This document shows, in pieces, positions 1 to 6,777 of a DNA stretch of 18,806 bases. The notes below the pieces were generated by a model that had not been told where the DNA came from, searched no databases, and saw only the letters and a list, made by a program, of their open reading frames with translations. A program made the translations under genes and the position numbers. The DNA comes from Prevotellaceae bacterium. GTDB taxonomy: Bacteria > Bacteroidota > Bacteroidia > Bacteroidales > Bacteroidaceae. Location: contig CAJPLH010000018.1 in assembly GCA_905371275.1 (NCBI GenBank), positions 1 to 18,806 on the forward strand. Reading direction: 5' to 3'. How positions within the stretch are numbered: position 1 is the first letter of the stretch; each line of letters opens with the position of its first letter.

Positions 1-30
1 ATTTTAAGGGACTTTTTTCGGATTATGTCC

Positions 31-153
31 CACGGAATTTATTTTTCTTCCCTCGGAATTTTGAAAACGTCCGACGAAATCAGGAAAAAATCCGACAAAA
101 TCTGAGAAAGGTCGGAGATAATCAAGAAAAGGTCTGGGAGTACAGAGGAAAAC
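31..153. repeat. Degenerate tandem repeat, about 21-nt period
   Basis: Six successive degenerate units can be laid out by eye: 31-51, 52-70, 71-91, 92-112, 113-133 and 134-153. The best pair, 71-91 and 92-112, share the pattern CCGACnAAATCnGnnAAAnnT (about 15 of 21 positions); unit 113-133 keeps AATC and AAAGGT. Units 92-112 and 113-133 also contain TCCGAC (91-96) and GTCGGA (111-116), which could form a hairpin. A 21-nt period is two DNA helical turns. No reading frame crosses the block convincingly. It is intergenic DNA upstream of fabD; its function is unknown. Confidence 0.5.
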
Positions 154-430
154 AACGGATAGTTTTTTCTAGAATGCACCACAATCTGGTCAGAAATTGC
201 TCACCGTTTTAACACGAAATCCAAGGTTTCGAGTTAATATAAGATAAAAATCAAGATGGGATGGAGTTCAAGAGTAACATCTAAGACATTTCTTCTTTTA
301 TGATGGCAAAGTGCCTACTGGTAAAACGCTCAAATGCAAAAGAAGAAGCAATAAAGTAGATTTCCAAGGCATAAATCGAAGGGTGAGAAGGCAAATATAC
401 ATTTAGAACTGCGATATTAGCGAAATAATT
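154..430. other. Gene-free stretch with inverted repeats upstream of fabD
   Basis: I see no credible gene here. Two inverted repeats stand out. One is a compact hairpin at 211-235 (AAC-CGAAA-CC against GG-TTTCG-GTT, with one mismatch and one bulge). The other is a perfect 10-bp inverted repeat, TTCTTCTTTT at 290-299 against AAAAGAAGAA at 338-347, whose loop contains a small GGCA-AAG-TGCC hairpin at 305-315. These could be RNA structure, remnants of a lost gene's 3' end, or chance in AT-rich DNA. No promoter clearly drives them. Confidence 0.3.
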
Positions 431-432
431 AG

Positions 433-440
433 TATATTTG
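433..440 (+). promoter_or_regulatory. fabD promoter, Bacteroidota -7 box
   Basis: TATATTTG is a full match to the Bacteroidota sigma-70-type -7 consensus TAnnTTTG and lies 79 nt before the fabD start codon. There is no clear TTTG -33 box; at the expected place there is GAACTGC (406-412), 20 nt upstream. Transcription would begin near 447, giving a leader of about 70 nt with a hairpin. Confidence 0.55.
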
Positions 441-451
441 CTCTCGAAAAT

Positions 452-482
452 CGGCTACTACTCTAACATAGTTGTAGAGCCG
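452..482 (+). promoter_or_regulatory. Hairpin in the fabD 5' leader
   Basis: CGGCTACTAC (452-461) pairs with GTAGAGCCG (474-482), giving 9 base pairs with one bulged A and a 12-nt loop. It lies just after the predicted transcription start and about 37 nt before the ATG. It has no U-tract, so it is not a terminator; it could stabilise the mRNA or affect translation. The role is inference. Confidence 0.4.
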
Positions 483-519
483 CATATAGCAAACAACATT
501 AAATTAAAACAGCAAGACA

Positions 520-1422
520 ATGAATGCATACGTTTTTCCTGGACAGGGTGCACAATTTGTAGGTATGGGTAAAGATCTCTACGAGAACCATCCTGTAGCA
601 AAGGAATACTTCGACAAAGCAAACGAGATTTTGGGTTTCAATATCACCGAAATTATGTTTGCAGGCACAGAAGAAGAACTCAAACAAACGAAAGTTACTC
701 AGCCCGCGGTCTTCTTGCACAGTGTGATTACTGCGCTTTGCTTGGGCGACCAATTCCGTCCTGATATGGTGGCTGGACATTCACTCGGAGAACTTTCTGC
801 ACTTACCGCAGCTGGCGCACTTACTTTTGAAGACGGATTGCGCTTGGTTTCTAAGCGTGCTTTGGCTATGCAAGCCGCTTGTGAAGCTCGTCCTGGCACT
901 ATGGCTGCCGTGATTGGCCTAGAAGACGCAGTGATTGAGGAAATCTGTGCTGCTGTTTCACAAGAAACCGGTCTAGTGGTTGTACCTGCTAACTATAACT
1001 GCCCTGGTCAGTTAGTGATTTCTGGTGAACGTGAAGCCATTGAACTTGCTTGCACCAAGTTGAAAGAAGCTGGTGCAAAGCGTGCCCTTGTACTTCCCGT
1101 TGGTGGTGCTTTCCACTCTCCTGTGATGCAAGCCGCCAAAGAAGAATTGGAACAAGCTATTGCTGCCACAACCTTTGCTACGCCTAAATGCCCCGTTTAT
1201 CAAAACGTTGACGGTTTGGCACACACTTGCCCCGAGGAAATCAAAACAAACCTTATTGCACAACTGACCTCTTCTGTGCTTTGGACAAAAGAAGTGAACA
1301 ATATGGTTGCTGCGAAAGCTACTGTCTTCACAGAATGTGGCCCTGGTAAAGCTTTGCAAGGTATGATTTCTAAGATTTGCAAGGACAATCCTGAAGTTTC
1401 AGTGCAAGGTGCTGCTTTATAA
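520..1422 (+). CDS. fabD: Malonyl-CoA:ACP transacylase (FabD)
   Basis: FabD transfers the malonyl group from malonyl-CoA to acyl carrier protein, supplying the extender unit for type II fatty acid synthesis in the cytoplasm. The 300-residue length is usual for the family. Visible family features are the N-terminal FPGQGAQ oxyanion motif (6-12), the nucleophile elbow GHSLGE with Ser88, Arg113 (carboxylate-binding), Asn160 in the NYNCPGQ motif, the catalytic His199 in GAFHS, and the C-terminal ECGPGKAL segment. The ATG at 520 is the only sensible start: the family sequence begins immediately, and the leader is A-rich as is normal in Bacteroidota. It is the first gene after a clear promoter. No other fatty-acid genes are beside it. 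xseA follows after 96 nt, with a weak hairpin between them. Confidence 0.96.
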   Translation: MNAYVFPGQGAQFVGMGKDLYENHPVAKEYFDKANEILGFNITEIMFAGTEEELKQTKVTQPAVFLHSVITALCLGDQFRPDMVAGHSLGELSALTAAGALTFEDGLRLVSKRALAMQAACEARPGTMAAVIGLEDAVIEEICAAVSQETGLVVVPANYNCPGQLVISGEREAIELACTKLKEAGAKRALVLPVGGAFHSPVMQAAKEELEQAIAATTFATPKCPVYQNVDGLAHTCPEEIKTNLIAQLTSSVLWTKEVNNMVAAKATVFTECGPGKALQGMISKICKDNPEVSVQGAAL

Positions 1423-1442
1423 GCCATAAGCTATAAGGAGCG

Positions 1443-1474
1443 GGAACTACACTCAAACGAAGGATTGTAGTTTC
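1443..1474 (+). terminator. Possible weak terminator after fabD
   Basis: GGAACTACA (1443-1451) can pair with TGTAGTTTC (1466-1474), 9 bp including one G-U, with a 14-nt loop. A pyrimidine-rich run (CTGCTTCTTTTCTTTTG) follows. The T-tract is interrupted and the loop is large, so it may only partly terminate, or simply be a hairpin between fabD and xseA. Confidence 0.3.
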
Positions 1475-1518
1475 TGCTTCTTTTCTTTTGATAATCCTCC
1501 GTTCCTTTTATTTTTCCA

Positions 1519-2832
1519 ATGTCACCTTTGAAGTTATCCGAACTCAATCGCATTGTGCAAAATGTTCTCTCCTTGCATTTCACTGACACTCTTTGGGTGG
1601 TGGCTGAAATTTCTGATTGTAGAGAAGCTACCAATGGGCATTGCTATATGGAGTTGGTTGAAAAGGAAGAAGAACGTTCGGGAGTTTTCACCGCTAAAGC
1701 AAGAGCCAATGTATGGCGCAACGTCTGGCAACAAGTCAAATGTGATTTTCAGCGACAAACCGGCCGATCTTTGGCCACAGGACTGAAAATACTGGCAGGA
1801 GTTTCAGTACAATTTCACGAGGTGTATGGCTATTCACTCACCATTCACGACATTGACGCGACCTACACACTTGGAGAGCAACACAAAAAGCGCCAACACA
1901 TTCTTAAACAACTTGAGGAAGATGGTGTGCTTACGCTCAATCAAGAACTCGTACTACCCTCGCTCGTGCAACGCATTGCGGTGATTAGCGCTGAAGGTGC
2001 TGCCGGATATGGCGATTTTATGCATCAACTTGAAGAATCTGGTTATGGATTTCAGACTCAACTTTTCTCTGCAACAATGCAAGGGACTAAGGTGGCAGAA
2101 AGTGTGATAGCCGCCCTTGACACGATTGCTACTGAATTTAGTTCGTGGGATGTTGTTGTCATCATTCGTGGGGGCGGAGCAACGAGTGACCTTGATGGAT
2201 TTGAAGATTACGAATTGGCAGCCAATGTCGCACAATTTCCGCTTCCGATTATCACAGGTATCGGACACGAGCGCGACGACACTGTCATAGACTTTGTGGC
2301 ACATACACGCTGCAAAACCCCTACTGCGGTTGCAGCTTTTCTCATAGAAACGATGCAAGACGTTCACGCGGGGCTCAACCGATTAGAAGAACGTTTGTCC
2401 CAAGCCGCAGAAGAGCTATTGACTTCACGGAAAATGCACTATGAACGATTGGCGCATCGCTACTCTTCAGCAGCAGTAAACTTTGTGAATCGTCAACAGG
2501 TTGTACACCATCGTTTGTCACAACGCATAGCGCAAGGCGTGCAAGAACAACTGTTTACACAAAACCACTCATTGCAAGCCTTAGCCACAAGACTACACAG
2601 CACGACAACACAAGTTTTGGAGCGAAACCAACATAAGTTGTCACTATTTGCCAAAACATTGCATTGGGCAGATCCGCAGCGTACCTTAGCGATGGGCTAT
2701 TCTATCACCTACACGGCTGATGGAAAGGTGGTGAAAGTCCATGAGTTGTTGCCTGGAACCCCAATTCGCACAGTCACAGCTGACGGCGAGGTGTGGAGTT
2801 CTGTGACCGAAACATCAGAAAATCAACATTAA
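1519..2832 (+). CDS. xseA: Exodeoxyribonuclease VII large subunit
   Basis: This is the catalytic subunit of exonuclease VII, which degrades single-stranded DNA from both ends in repair and recombination. The 437-residue protein starts with an OB-fold nucleic-acid-binding domain (about 1-115, including the VVAEISDCREATNGHCYMEL segment). The catalytic core follows, with AVISAEGAAGYGDFMHQLE (154-172), the glycine-rich IIRGGGATSDLDGFEDYELA (215-234) and the signature GHERDDTVIDFVAHTRCKTPTAVAAFL (249-275). A long coiled-coil-prone helical region (about 280-380) contacts the small subunit, and the C-terminal tail has the family's DPQRTLAMGYSIT motif (385-397). The length is close to the usual 400-460. 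xseB starts 20 nt downstream, so the two subunits are made together. The ATG at 1519 gives the expected start of the OB-fold. Confidence 0.95.
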   Translation: MSPLKLSELNRIVQNVLSLHFTDTLWVVAEISDCREATNGHCYMELVEKEEERSGVFTAKARANVWRNVWQQVKCDFQRQTGRSLATGLKILAGVSVQFHEVYGYSLTIHDIDATYTLGEQHKKRQHILKQLEEDGVLTLNQELVLPSLVQRIAVISAEGAAGYGDFMHQLEESGYGFQTQLFSATMQGTKVAESVIAALDTIATEFSSWDVVVIIRGGGATSDLDGFEDYELAANVAQFPLPIITGIGHERDDTVIDFVAHTRCKTPTAVAAFLIETMQDVHAGLNRLEERLSQAAEELLTSRKMHYERLAHRYSSAAVNFVNRQQVVHHRLSQRIAQGVQEQLFTQNHSLQALATRLHSTTTQVLERNQHKLSLFAKTLHWADPQRTLAMGYSITYTADGKVVKVHELLPGTPIRTVTADGEVWSSVTETSENQH

Positions 2833-2852
2833 GTCCCTACTCACTATTATAT

Positions 2853-3050
2853 ATGCCTAAAAAGAACGTGCCCTCCTACGAGGAAGCCCTTTCCGAATTG
2901 GAAAGCATTGTCACAGCCATAGAAGGAGGCAACTTGCCTATTGAGCAATTGACACCTCGGCTTTCCCGCGCGCAAGAACTCCTCGCGCTCTGCAAACAAA
3001 AACTTGAACAAGTCAATACAGACGTAAAGAAGATTCTAGATAATGAGTAA
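2853..3050 (+). CDS. xseB: Exodeoxyribonuclease VII small subunit
   Basis: This 65-residue helical protein assembles in several copies on the XseA helical arm and is needed for exonuclease VII activity. The sequence has the family pattern: [47 protein letters not shown], which is two amphipathic helices joined by the conserved GGNLPIEQ turn at about 25-32. An in-frame ATG at 2793 lies inside xseA and would add 20 unrelated residues, so I chose the ATG at 2853, preceded by an A/T-rich leader 20 nt after the xseA stop. Its stop overlaps the start of trmB by 8 nt, suggesting translational coupling. Confidence 0.92.
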   Translation: MPKKNVPSYEEALSELESIVTAIEGGNLPIEQLTPRLSRAQELLALCKQKLEQVNTDVKKILDNE

Positions 3051-3819
3051 GAACAAATTGGCAAAATTTGCGGAGATGGCGACCTATGCACACGTCGTTG
3101 AATCTCCTTTCCAAACTCCCGATACACCCTATCACCCATTGCGCGGAAGATGGCATACAGAGTTTTTCAAAAACAACAATCCCATCGTTCTCGAACTTGG
3201 CTGCGGTCGAGGAGAATACTGTGTCGGACTTGGCAGAATGTTTCCCGATAAAAATTTTATCGGAGTAGACATCAAAGGGGCACGTATGTACACAGGAGCA
3301 ACGGAAGCCAAAGAAGAAGGACTGACCAACGTTGGATTTTTGCGCACTCACATTGAATTTATTGAGAAATTCTTTGCTCCCAATGAAGTGGCAGAGATTT
3401 GGCTGACCTTCTCAGACCCTCAAATGAGAAAAGCAACCAAGCGCTTGACTTCGACCTATTTCTTGCACCGCTATCGACATTTACTACAAGACAACGGGCT
3501 TGTTCATCTCAAGACAGACTCAAACTTTCTCTACACCTACACTTCCGCAATGGTAGAGGCCAATCAACTGCCGGTGCTTTTCCAAACAGATGATTTGTAC
3601 CACACACTATCGGCCGAAGAAGATGCAGAGGTGAAGGAAATCCTTGGCATTCGTACTTATTACGAACAGCAATGGATTGACCGTGGTCTGAACATTAAAT
3701 ACTTGAAATTTCGACTGCCTCAAGAAGGTAGCCTAGTGGAGCCCGAAATTGAAATAGAATTGGATGACTATCGTTCGTACAATCGCAGCAAGCGTTCGGG
3801 ACTCACAACAAGTAAATAG
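3043..3819 (+). CDS. trmB: tRNA (guanine-N7-)-methyltransferase
   Basis: TrmB methylates N7 of guanine 46 in the variable loop of tRNAs using S-adenosylmethionine. The 258-residue protein has the Rossmann-fold SAM motif [12 protein letters not shown] (49-59), the [12 protein letters not shown] acidic-loop strand (72-83), a [13 protein letters not shown] segment (122-134) at the place of the family's active-site DPWPKK motif, and the C-terminal [19 protein letters not shown] block (205-223), which matches the family's 'T.YE..W...G' signature. The DPQMRK form departs from the enterobacterial DPWPKKRH; I believe it is normal in this phylum. It begins inside the last codons of xseB (8-nt overlap). 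A small ACTGT-TCCG-ACAGT hairpin (3825-3838) follows the stop but has no T-tract. It is slightly longer than the E. coli protein (about 240). Confidence 0.93.
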   Translation: MSKNKLAKFAEMATYAHVVESPFQTPDTPYHPLRGRWHTEFFKNNNPIVLELGCGRGEYCVGLGRMFPDKNFIGVDIKGARMYTGATEAKEEGLTNVGFLRTHIEFIEKFFAPNEVAEIWLTFSDPQMRKATKRLTSTYFLHRYRHLLQDNGLVHLKTDSNFLYTYTSAMVEANQLPVLFQTDDLYHTLSAEEDAEVKEILGIRTYYEQQWIDRGLNIKYLKFRLPQEGSLVEPEIEIELDDYRSYNRSKRSGLTTSK

Positions 3820-3952
3820 CACATACTGTTCCGACAGTGCCTACTACTCTATTTTAGGTCTATCCTTTCCGTCAAAGAATAAGAAATAAGCTAAATCCAA
3901 AGGCTCTGCGACAGTTTTTTATCTCACTGATTATTATAAACAATAGAATATT

Positions 3953-4255
3953 ATGCTCAAACACGTCGTAATGTGGCGCTACAAAGACGGCGCAGAAGGA
4001 AAATCTTCACTTGAACACGCTCAATGGATGAAAAGTCACCTAGAAGCTCTTGTGGGTGTTGTGCCTGAAATCCAAAGTTTGGAATACGGCATTGATGAAA
4101 TGGCTACGCCAGCCTCTTTTCACGGTGTTCTCACAGTGGTTGTTGCTGACGCAGAAGCTTTGAAACGCTACGCCAATCACCCTGAACATCTGAAAATTGT
4201 GGAATATGCAGGTAAGGTGACCGAAAGCCGCGTGGTGGTAGACTATACGCTATAA
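3953..4255 (+). CDS. Dabb (stress-responsive alpha/beta barrel) domain protein
   Basis: This is a 100-residue cytoplasmic protein made of a single Dabb ferredoxin-like domain, the fold of plant stress-responsive proteins and several small bacterial proteins. Recognisable features are the opening MLKHVVMWRYKD strand with His4, the central EYGIDE and SFHGVLTVVVADAEALKRY region, and the signature NHPEHLKIVEY (75-85) before the final strand. Members usually dimerise; no enzymatic function can be assigned from sequence. It lies 133 nt after trmB and 26 nt before mrp, so it is probably co-transcribed with mrp. I saw no good promoter of its own, though the 133-nt gap leaves room for one. Confidence 0.85.
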   Translation: MLKHVVMWRYKDGAEGKSSLEHAQWMKSHLEALVGVVPEIQSLEYGIDEMATPASFHGVLTVVVADAEALKRYANHPEHLKIVEYAGKVTESRVVVDYTL

Positions 4256-4281
4256 AGAAAACTCCGACACAACAACTAACA

Positions 4282-5403
4282 ATGACACTCTATCCTAAAC
4301 TCATCACCGACGCTCTCGCGCAAGTGCGCTATCCAGGCAATGGCAAAGACCTCATCGAGGCAGGAATGCTTGACGATGATCCTCGTATTGATGGGATGAA
4401 AGTGAGCTTCTCAATTGTATTTGATAAGAACCCTGATCCTTTTATGAAGAGTCTTTTCAAATCTATTGAAGCCACCATTCATCGAGAGATTAGCCCCGAC
4501 GTAGAAGTTACGATAACTCCTAAATATCGCTTGGCAGAACGTCCTGAAGTAGGAAAGCTCCTACCTCTAGTGAAAAATATCATAGCTGTAAGTTCTGGTA
4601 AAGGAGGCGTGGGCAAAAGTACTGTTTCCGCAAACTTAGCTGTCGCTTTGGCGGCTCAAGGCTACAATGTTGGGCTGCTCGATGCCGACGTGTTTGGCCC
4701 TTCCATGCCTAAAATGTTTAGTTTGGAAAACGAACCCATTTATGCGCATATGGTTGAAGGGCGACAGCTCCTTATCCCCGCGCTCAAATATGGTGTAAAA
4801 CTCCTTTCAGTGGGTTTCTTTGTCAACGCCGAAACAGCAACTCTTTGGAGAGGTTCGATGGCTTCAAACACGCTAAAGCAACTCATTGCTGACGCAGACT
4901 GGGGCGAATTGGATTATCTGATTTTAGACACTCCTCCAGGCACAAGCGACATCCATCTAACGCTTCTACAGACTTTAGCTATCACCGGTGCGGTCATTGT
5001 GTCGACTCCACAACAAGTGGCATTGGCAGATGCGCGTAAAGGTATTGATATGTATCGGAACGAGAAGGTGAATGTGCCCATCTTAGGCTTGGTGGAGAAT
5101 ATGGCCTGGTTTACTCCTGCTGAATTACCCGAAAACAAATACTACATATTTGGAAAAGAAGGTGCTACACGCTTAGCAGAAGAACTTGAAACGCCCGTTT
5201 TGGCACAAATACCCATCGTGCAGAGCATCTGTGACGGAGGAGATAGCGGAGAACCCGTTGCCCTCAATACTAACACCATAACAGGACAAGCATTTGCCCA
5301 ATTAGCAATGCGCGTTGTGGAAGAAACAGAACGTCGCAACCGCGAACAAGCTCCCACTCAAGTGGTAGAAATTGAGGTAAAGCGGATGGAAGACGTGAAG
5401 TAA
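4282..5403 (+). CDS. mrp: Mrp/ApbC-family ATPase (Fe-S cluster carrier type)
   Basis: Mrp/ApbC proteins are P-loop ATPases of the MinD/ParA class, implicated in carrying Fe-S clusters to target enzymes. The 373-residue protein has an N-terminal MIP18/DUF59-type domain (about 1-85), then the deviant Walker A SGKGGVGKST (105-114), DADVFGPS (134-141) and DTPPGTSD (216-223), all standard for Mrp, and the STPQQVALADARKG block (241-254). After VENMAWF (271-277), where most Mrp proteins carry a CxxC that binds a bridging cluster, this one reads TPAELPENKYYIFGKEG with no cysteine. The only cysteine in the protein is Cys317. The fold and nucleotide site are therefore intact but the canonical cluster ligands are missing. 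I think this is common in Bacteroidota, but cannot check. It ends the fabD-mrp run and is followed by a strong terminator. Confidence 0.92.
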   Translation: MTLYPKLITDALAQVRYPGNGKDLIEAGMLDDDPRIDGMKVSFSIVFDKNPDPFMKSLFKSIEATIHREISPDVEVTITPKYRLAERPEVGKLLPLVKNIIAVSSGKGGVGKSTVSANLAVALAAQGYNVGLLDADVFGPSMPKMFSLENEPIYAHMVEGRQLLIPALKYGVKLLSVGFFVNAETATLWRGSMASNTLKQLIADADWGELDYLILDTPPGTSDIHLTLLQTLAITGAVIVSTPQQVALADARKGIDMYRNEKVNVPILGLVENMAWFTPAELPENKYYIFGKEGATRLAEELETPVLAQIPIVQSICDGGDSGEPVALNTNTITGQAFAQLAMRVVEETERRNREQAPTQVVEIEVKRMEDVK

Positions 5404-5460
5404 AAACAAAAGACAAGAATAAACTCTCTTTTCTTGGCTGATTACTCCTTATTTATAGAA

Positions 5461-5503
5461 CCCGACAGCTTTGCACCATAGGCAAAGTCTGTCGGGATTT
5501 TTA
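5461..5503 (+). terminator. Rho-independent terminator after mrp
   Basis: CCCGACAG-CTTTGC (5461-5474) pairs with GCAAAG-T-CTGTCGGG (5482-5496), 14 bp with one bulged T and a 7-nt loop, followed by ATTTTTAT. This is a strong intrinsic terminator 57 nt after the mrp stop codon. Confidence 0.92.
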
Positions 5504-5516
5504 TCCCAAATCGATC

Positions 5517-5649
5517 ATTAGATACTGAACAGATTTCATTAGATTGTTGAGCAGATTGTTTCTCGTTAGTTCGAAGGCGTAGCGGGCTACGGCGAGAACT
5601 AACGAGAAACAAGATGCCAACAAGAAAATGAAAGATGACAGTAAGTAAT
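5517..5649. repeat. Long imperfect palindrome (133 bp) with phased GA mismatches
   Basis: The two arms are complementary over almost their whole length. From the centre outward, paired blocks are: CGTAGC 5578-5583 with GCTACG 5586-5591; a perfect 17-bp block 5556-5572 with 5596-5612; GCA 5551-5553 with 5615-5617; TTGTTG 5544-5549 with 5618-5623; TTTCATT 5534-5540 with 5627-5633; CA 5530-5531 with 5636-5637; TACTG 5523-5527 with 5639-5643; ATTA 5517-5520 with 5646-5649. The interruptions are mostly GA facing GA (5554-5555/5613-5614, 5532-5533/5634-5635), AGA facing GAA (5541-5543/5624-5626) or GA facing AG. They recur every 10-12 nt on both arms. The element lies between the mrp terminator and the map promoter, with no evident promoter of its own. 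It could be a dispersed palindromic (REP/MITE-like) element, a structured RNA gene or a protein-binding site. Confidence 0.8.
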
Positions 5650-5793
5650 CTTTTTCATTACCAGTAGCACTTTTACGGTCTAATGACCGATTGGGGGTTA
5701 TATTGTCGCACAGGTTGAGAGGCAATGCGCAAAAAAGTGACGCATCAAGAGAAGTAATTTAGAGAAAAGGACGATGCAACCACATTTTTTTCG
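5650..5793. other. Gene-free stretch with a small hairpin before map
   Basis: Between the palindrome and the map promoter there is no gene. A compact perfect hairpin, CGGTC (5676-5680) TAAT GACCG (5685-5689), is the only clear structure. It is not followed by a T-tract. TAATTTAG at 5755-5762 is a one-mismatch alternative -7 box for map. Confidence 0.4.
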
Positions 5794-5801
5794 TAATTTC
5801 G
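5794..5801 (+). promoter_or_regulatory. Probable map promoter -7 box
   Basis: TAATTTCG differs at one position from the Bacteroidota consensus TAnnTTTG and is followed by CAG, as is common. Transcription would begin near 5808, giving a leader of about 87 nt to the chosen map start. No clear -33 TTTG is seen at the expected distance, so the call is tentative. Confidence 0.4.
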
Positions 5802-5894
5802 CAGTAACAAAATAGAGAGCACAGCACATTCCAACCAAGAATGCTTTCCATTTTTGCCGAATGCACTGCATTCCTCTCTAGAAGCTATAAAGCT

Positions 5895-6752
5895 ATGCCA
5901 AAAGCAAAGAACAAAACGTGGTTTGTCCCTGAAGGTTCTCAACCAACAGAGTTAGACCTCAAAGTTTTAGAATATCAAGAGAAGGGGTTTGTTGTTCCTT
6001 CTCGACAACTCATCAAGACACCCGAACAGATAGAAGGCATTCGCCGTGCTGGCGTCATCAACACAGGTGCGCTCGACCTTGTTGCTAAATCAATCAAGGA
6101 GGATATGTCTACTGCAGAAATAGACAGACTTGTGGCTGAATATATTGCAGATCATGGTGCAATTGCTGCTTGTCTAGGCTATGAAGGCTTTCCCAAAAGT
6201 TGTTGTACCAGCATCAACGAGGTGGTGTGCCATGGCATTCCCTCTTACGAAGAACTTTTGTGGGATGGGGATATTATCAATGTCGATGTTACCACGATAA
6301 AAGATGGATATTATGCAGACGCCTCTCGTATGTTTATGATTGGCAATGTTGATGCAAAAGCGAAACGCTTAGTCGAAGAAACTAAACGTTGCCTAGAAAT
6401 TGGTGCAGAAGCAGCACGCCCTTGGGGCTTTGTAGGCGATATTGGTCGTGCCATCGAAAAATACGCAAAATCAAAAGGTTATACTGTGGTTCGCGAATTG
6501 GCTGGTCATGGAGTGGGATTGGAATTTCACGAAGACCCAATCGTAGACCACTACGACACTCACCACCGCGGTATGCTTCTTGTGCCTGGTATGGTGTTTA
6601 CCATCGAACCAATGATAAACATGGGCGCACGTGATGTCTTCATTGACGAAGAAGACGGATGGACAGTTGTGACAGAAGACGAATTACCTTCTGCACAATG
6701 GGAACACACCTTCCTTGTTACAGAAACAGGTTTGGAGATTCTCACCTACTAA
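5895..6752 (+). CDS. map: Methionine aminopeptidase, type I
   Basis: This enzyme removes the initiator methionine from nascent proteins, using two active-site metal ions. The 285-residue protein has an N-terminal extension of about 40 residues (MPKAKNKTWFVPEGSQ...) before the pita-bread fold, which starts near LIKTPEQIEGIRRAG. All catalytic residues are present: His113 (VCHGIP), the metal ligands Asp131 (NVDVT), Asp142 (YADASR), His205 (GHGVG), Glu238 (TIEPM) and Glu270 (QWEHT). An in-frame ATG at 5841 would add 18 residues unlike the family; I prefer 5895, which follows an A-rich leader (CTATAAAGCT). tsaD begins 25 nt after the stop, so map, tsaD and the CinA-like gene form an operon. Confidence 0.95.
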   Translation: MPKAKNKTWFVPEGSQPTELDLKVLEYQEKGFVVPSRQLIKTPEQIEGIRRAGVINTGALDLVAKSIKEDMSTAEIDRLVAEYIADHGAIAACLGYEGFPKSCCTSINEVVCHGIPSYEELLWDGDIINVDVTTIKDGYYADASRMFMIGNVDAKAKRLVEETKRCLEIGAEAARPWGFVGDIGRAIEKYAKSKGYTVVRELAGHGVGLEFHEDPIVDHYDTHHRGMLLVPGMVFTIEPMINMGARDVFIDEEDGWTVVTEDELPSAQWEHTFLVTETGLEILTY

Positions 6753-6777
6753 TGCCCACTTTTTTATTTTTATTCTT

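Noticed and set aside
2793..2852. Upstream in-frame start for xseB
   Set aside because: It lies within xseA and would add 20 residues unlike the family; the ATG at 2853 gives the standard XseB N-terminus.
3825..3838. ACTGT-TCCG-ACAGT hairpin after trmB as a terminator
   Set aside because: The stem is only 5 bp and no T-tract follows, so transcription probably continues into the Dabb-mrp pair.
5501..5725. A 74-codon minus-strand frame with a hydrophobic stretch between mrp and map
   Set aside because: It runs through the long palindrome, which explains its composition, and its 3' end overlaps the mrp terminator. No promoter or family resemblance supports it.
5841..5894. Upstream in-frame start for map
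   Set aside because: The added 18 residues (MLSIFAECTAFLSRSYKA) are not family-like, and 5895 has a better A-rich leader. It cannot be fully excluded, because the predicted transcription start lies before 5841.
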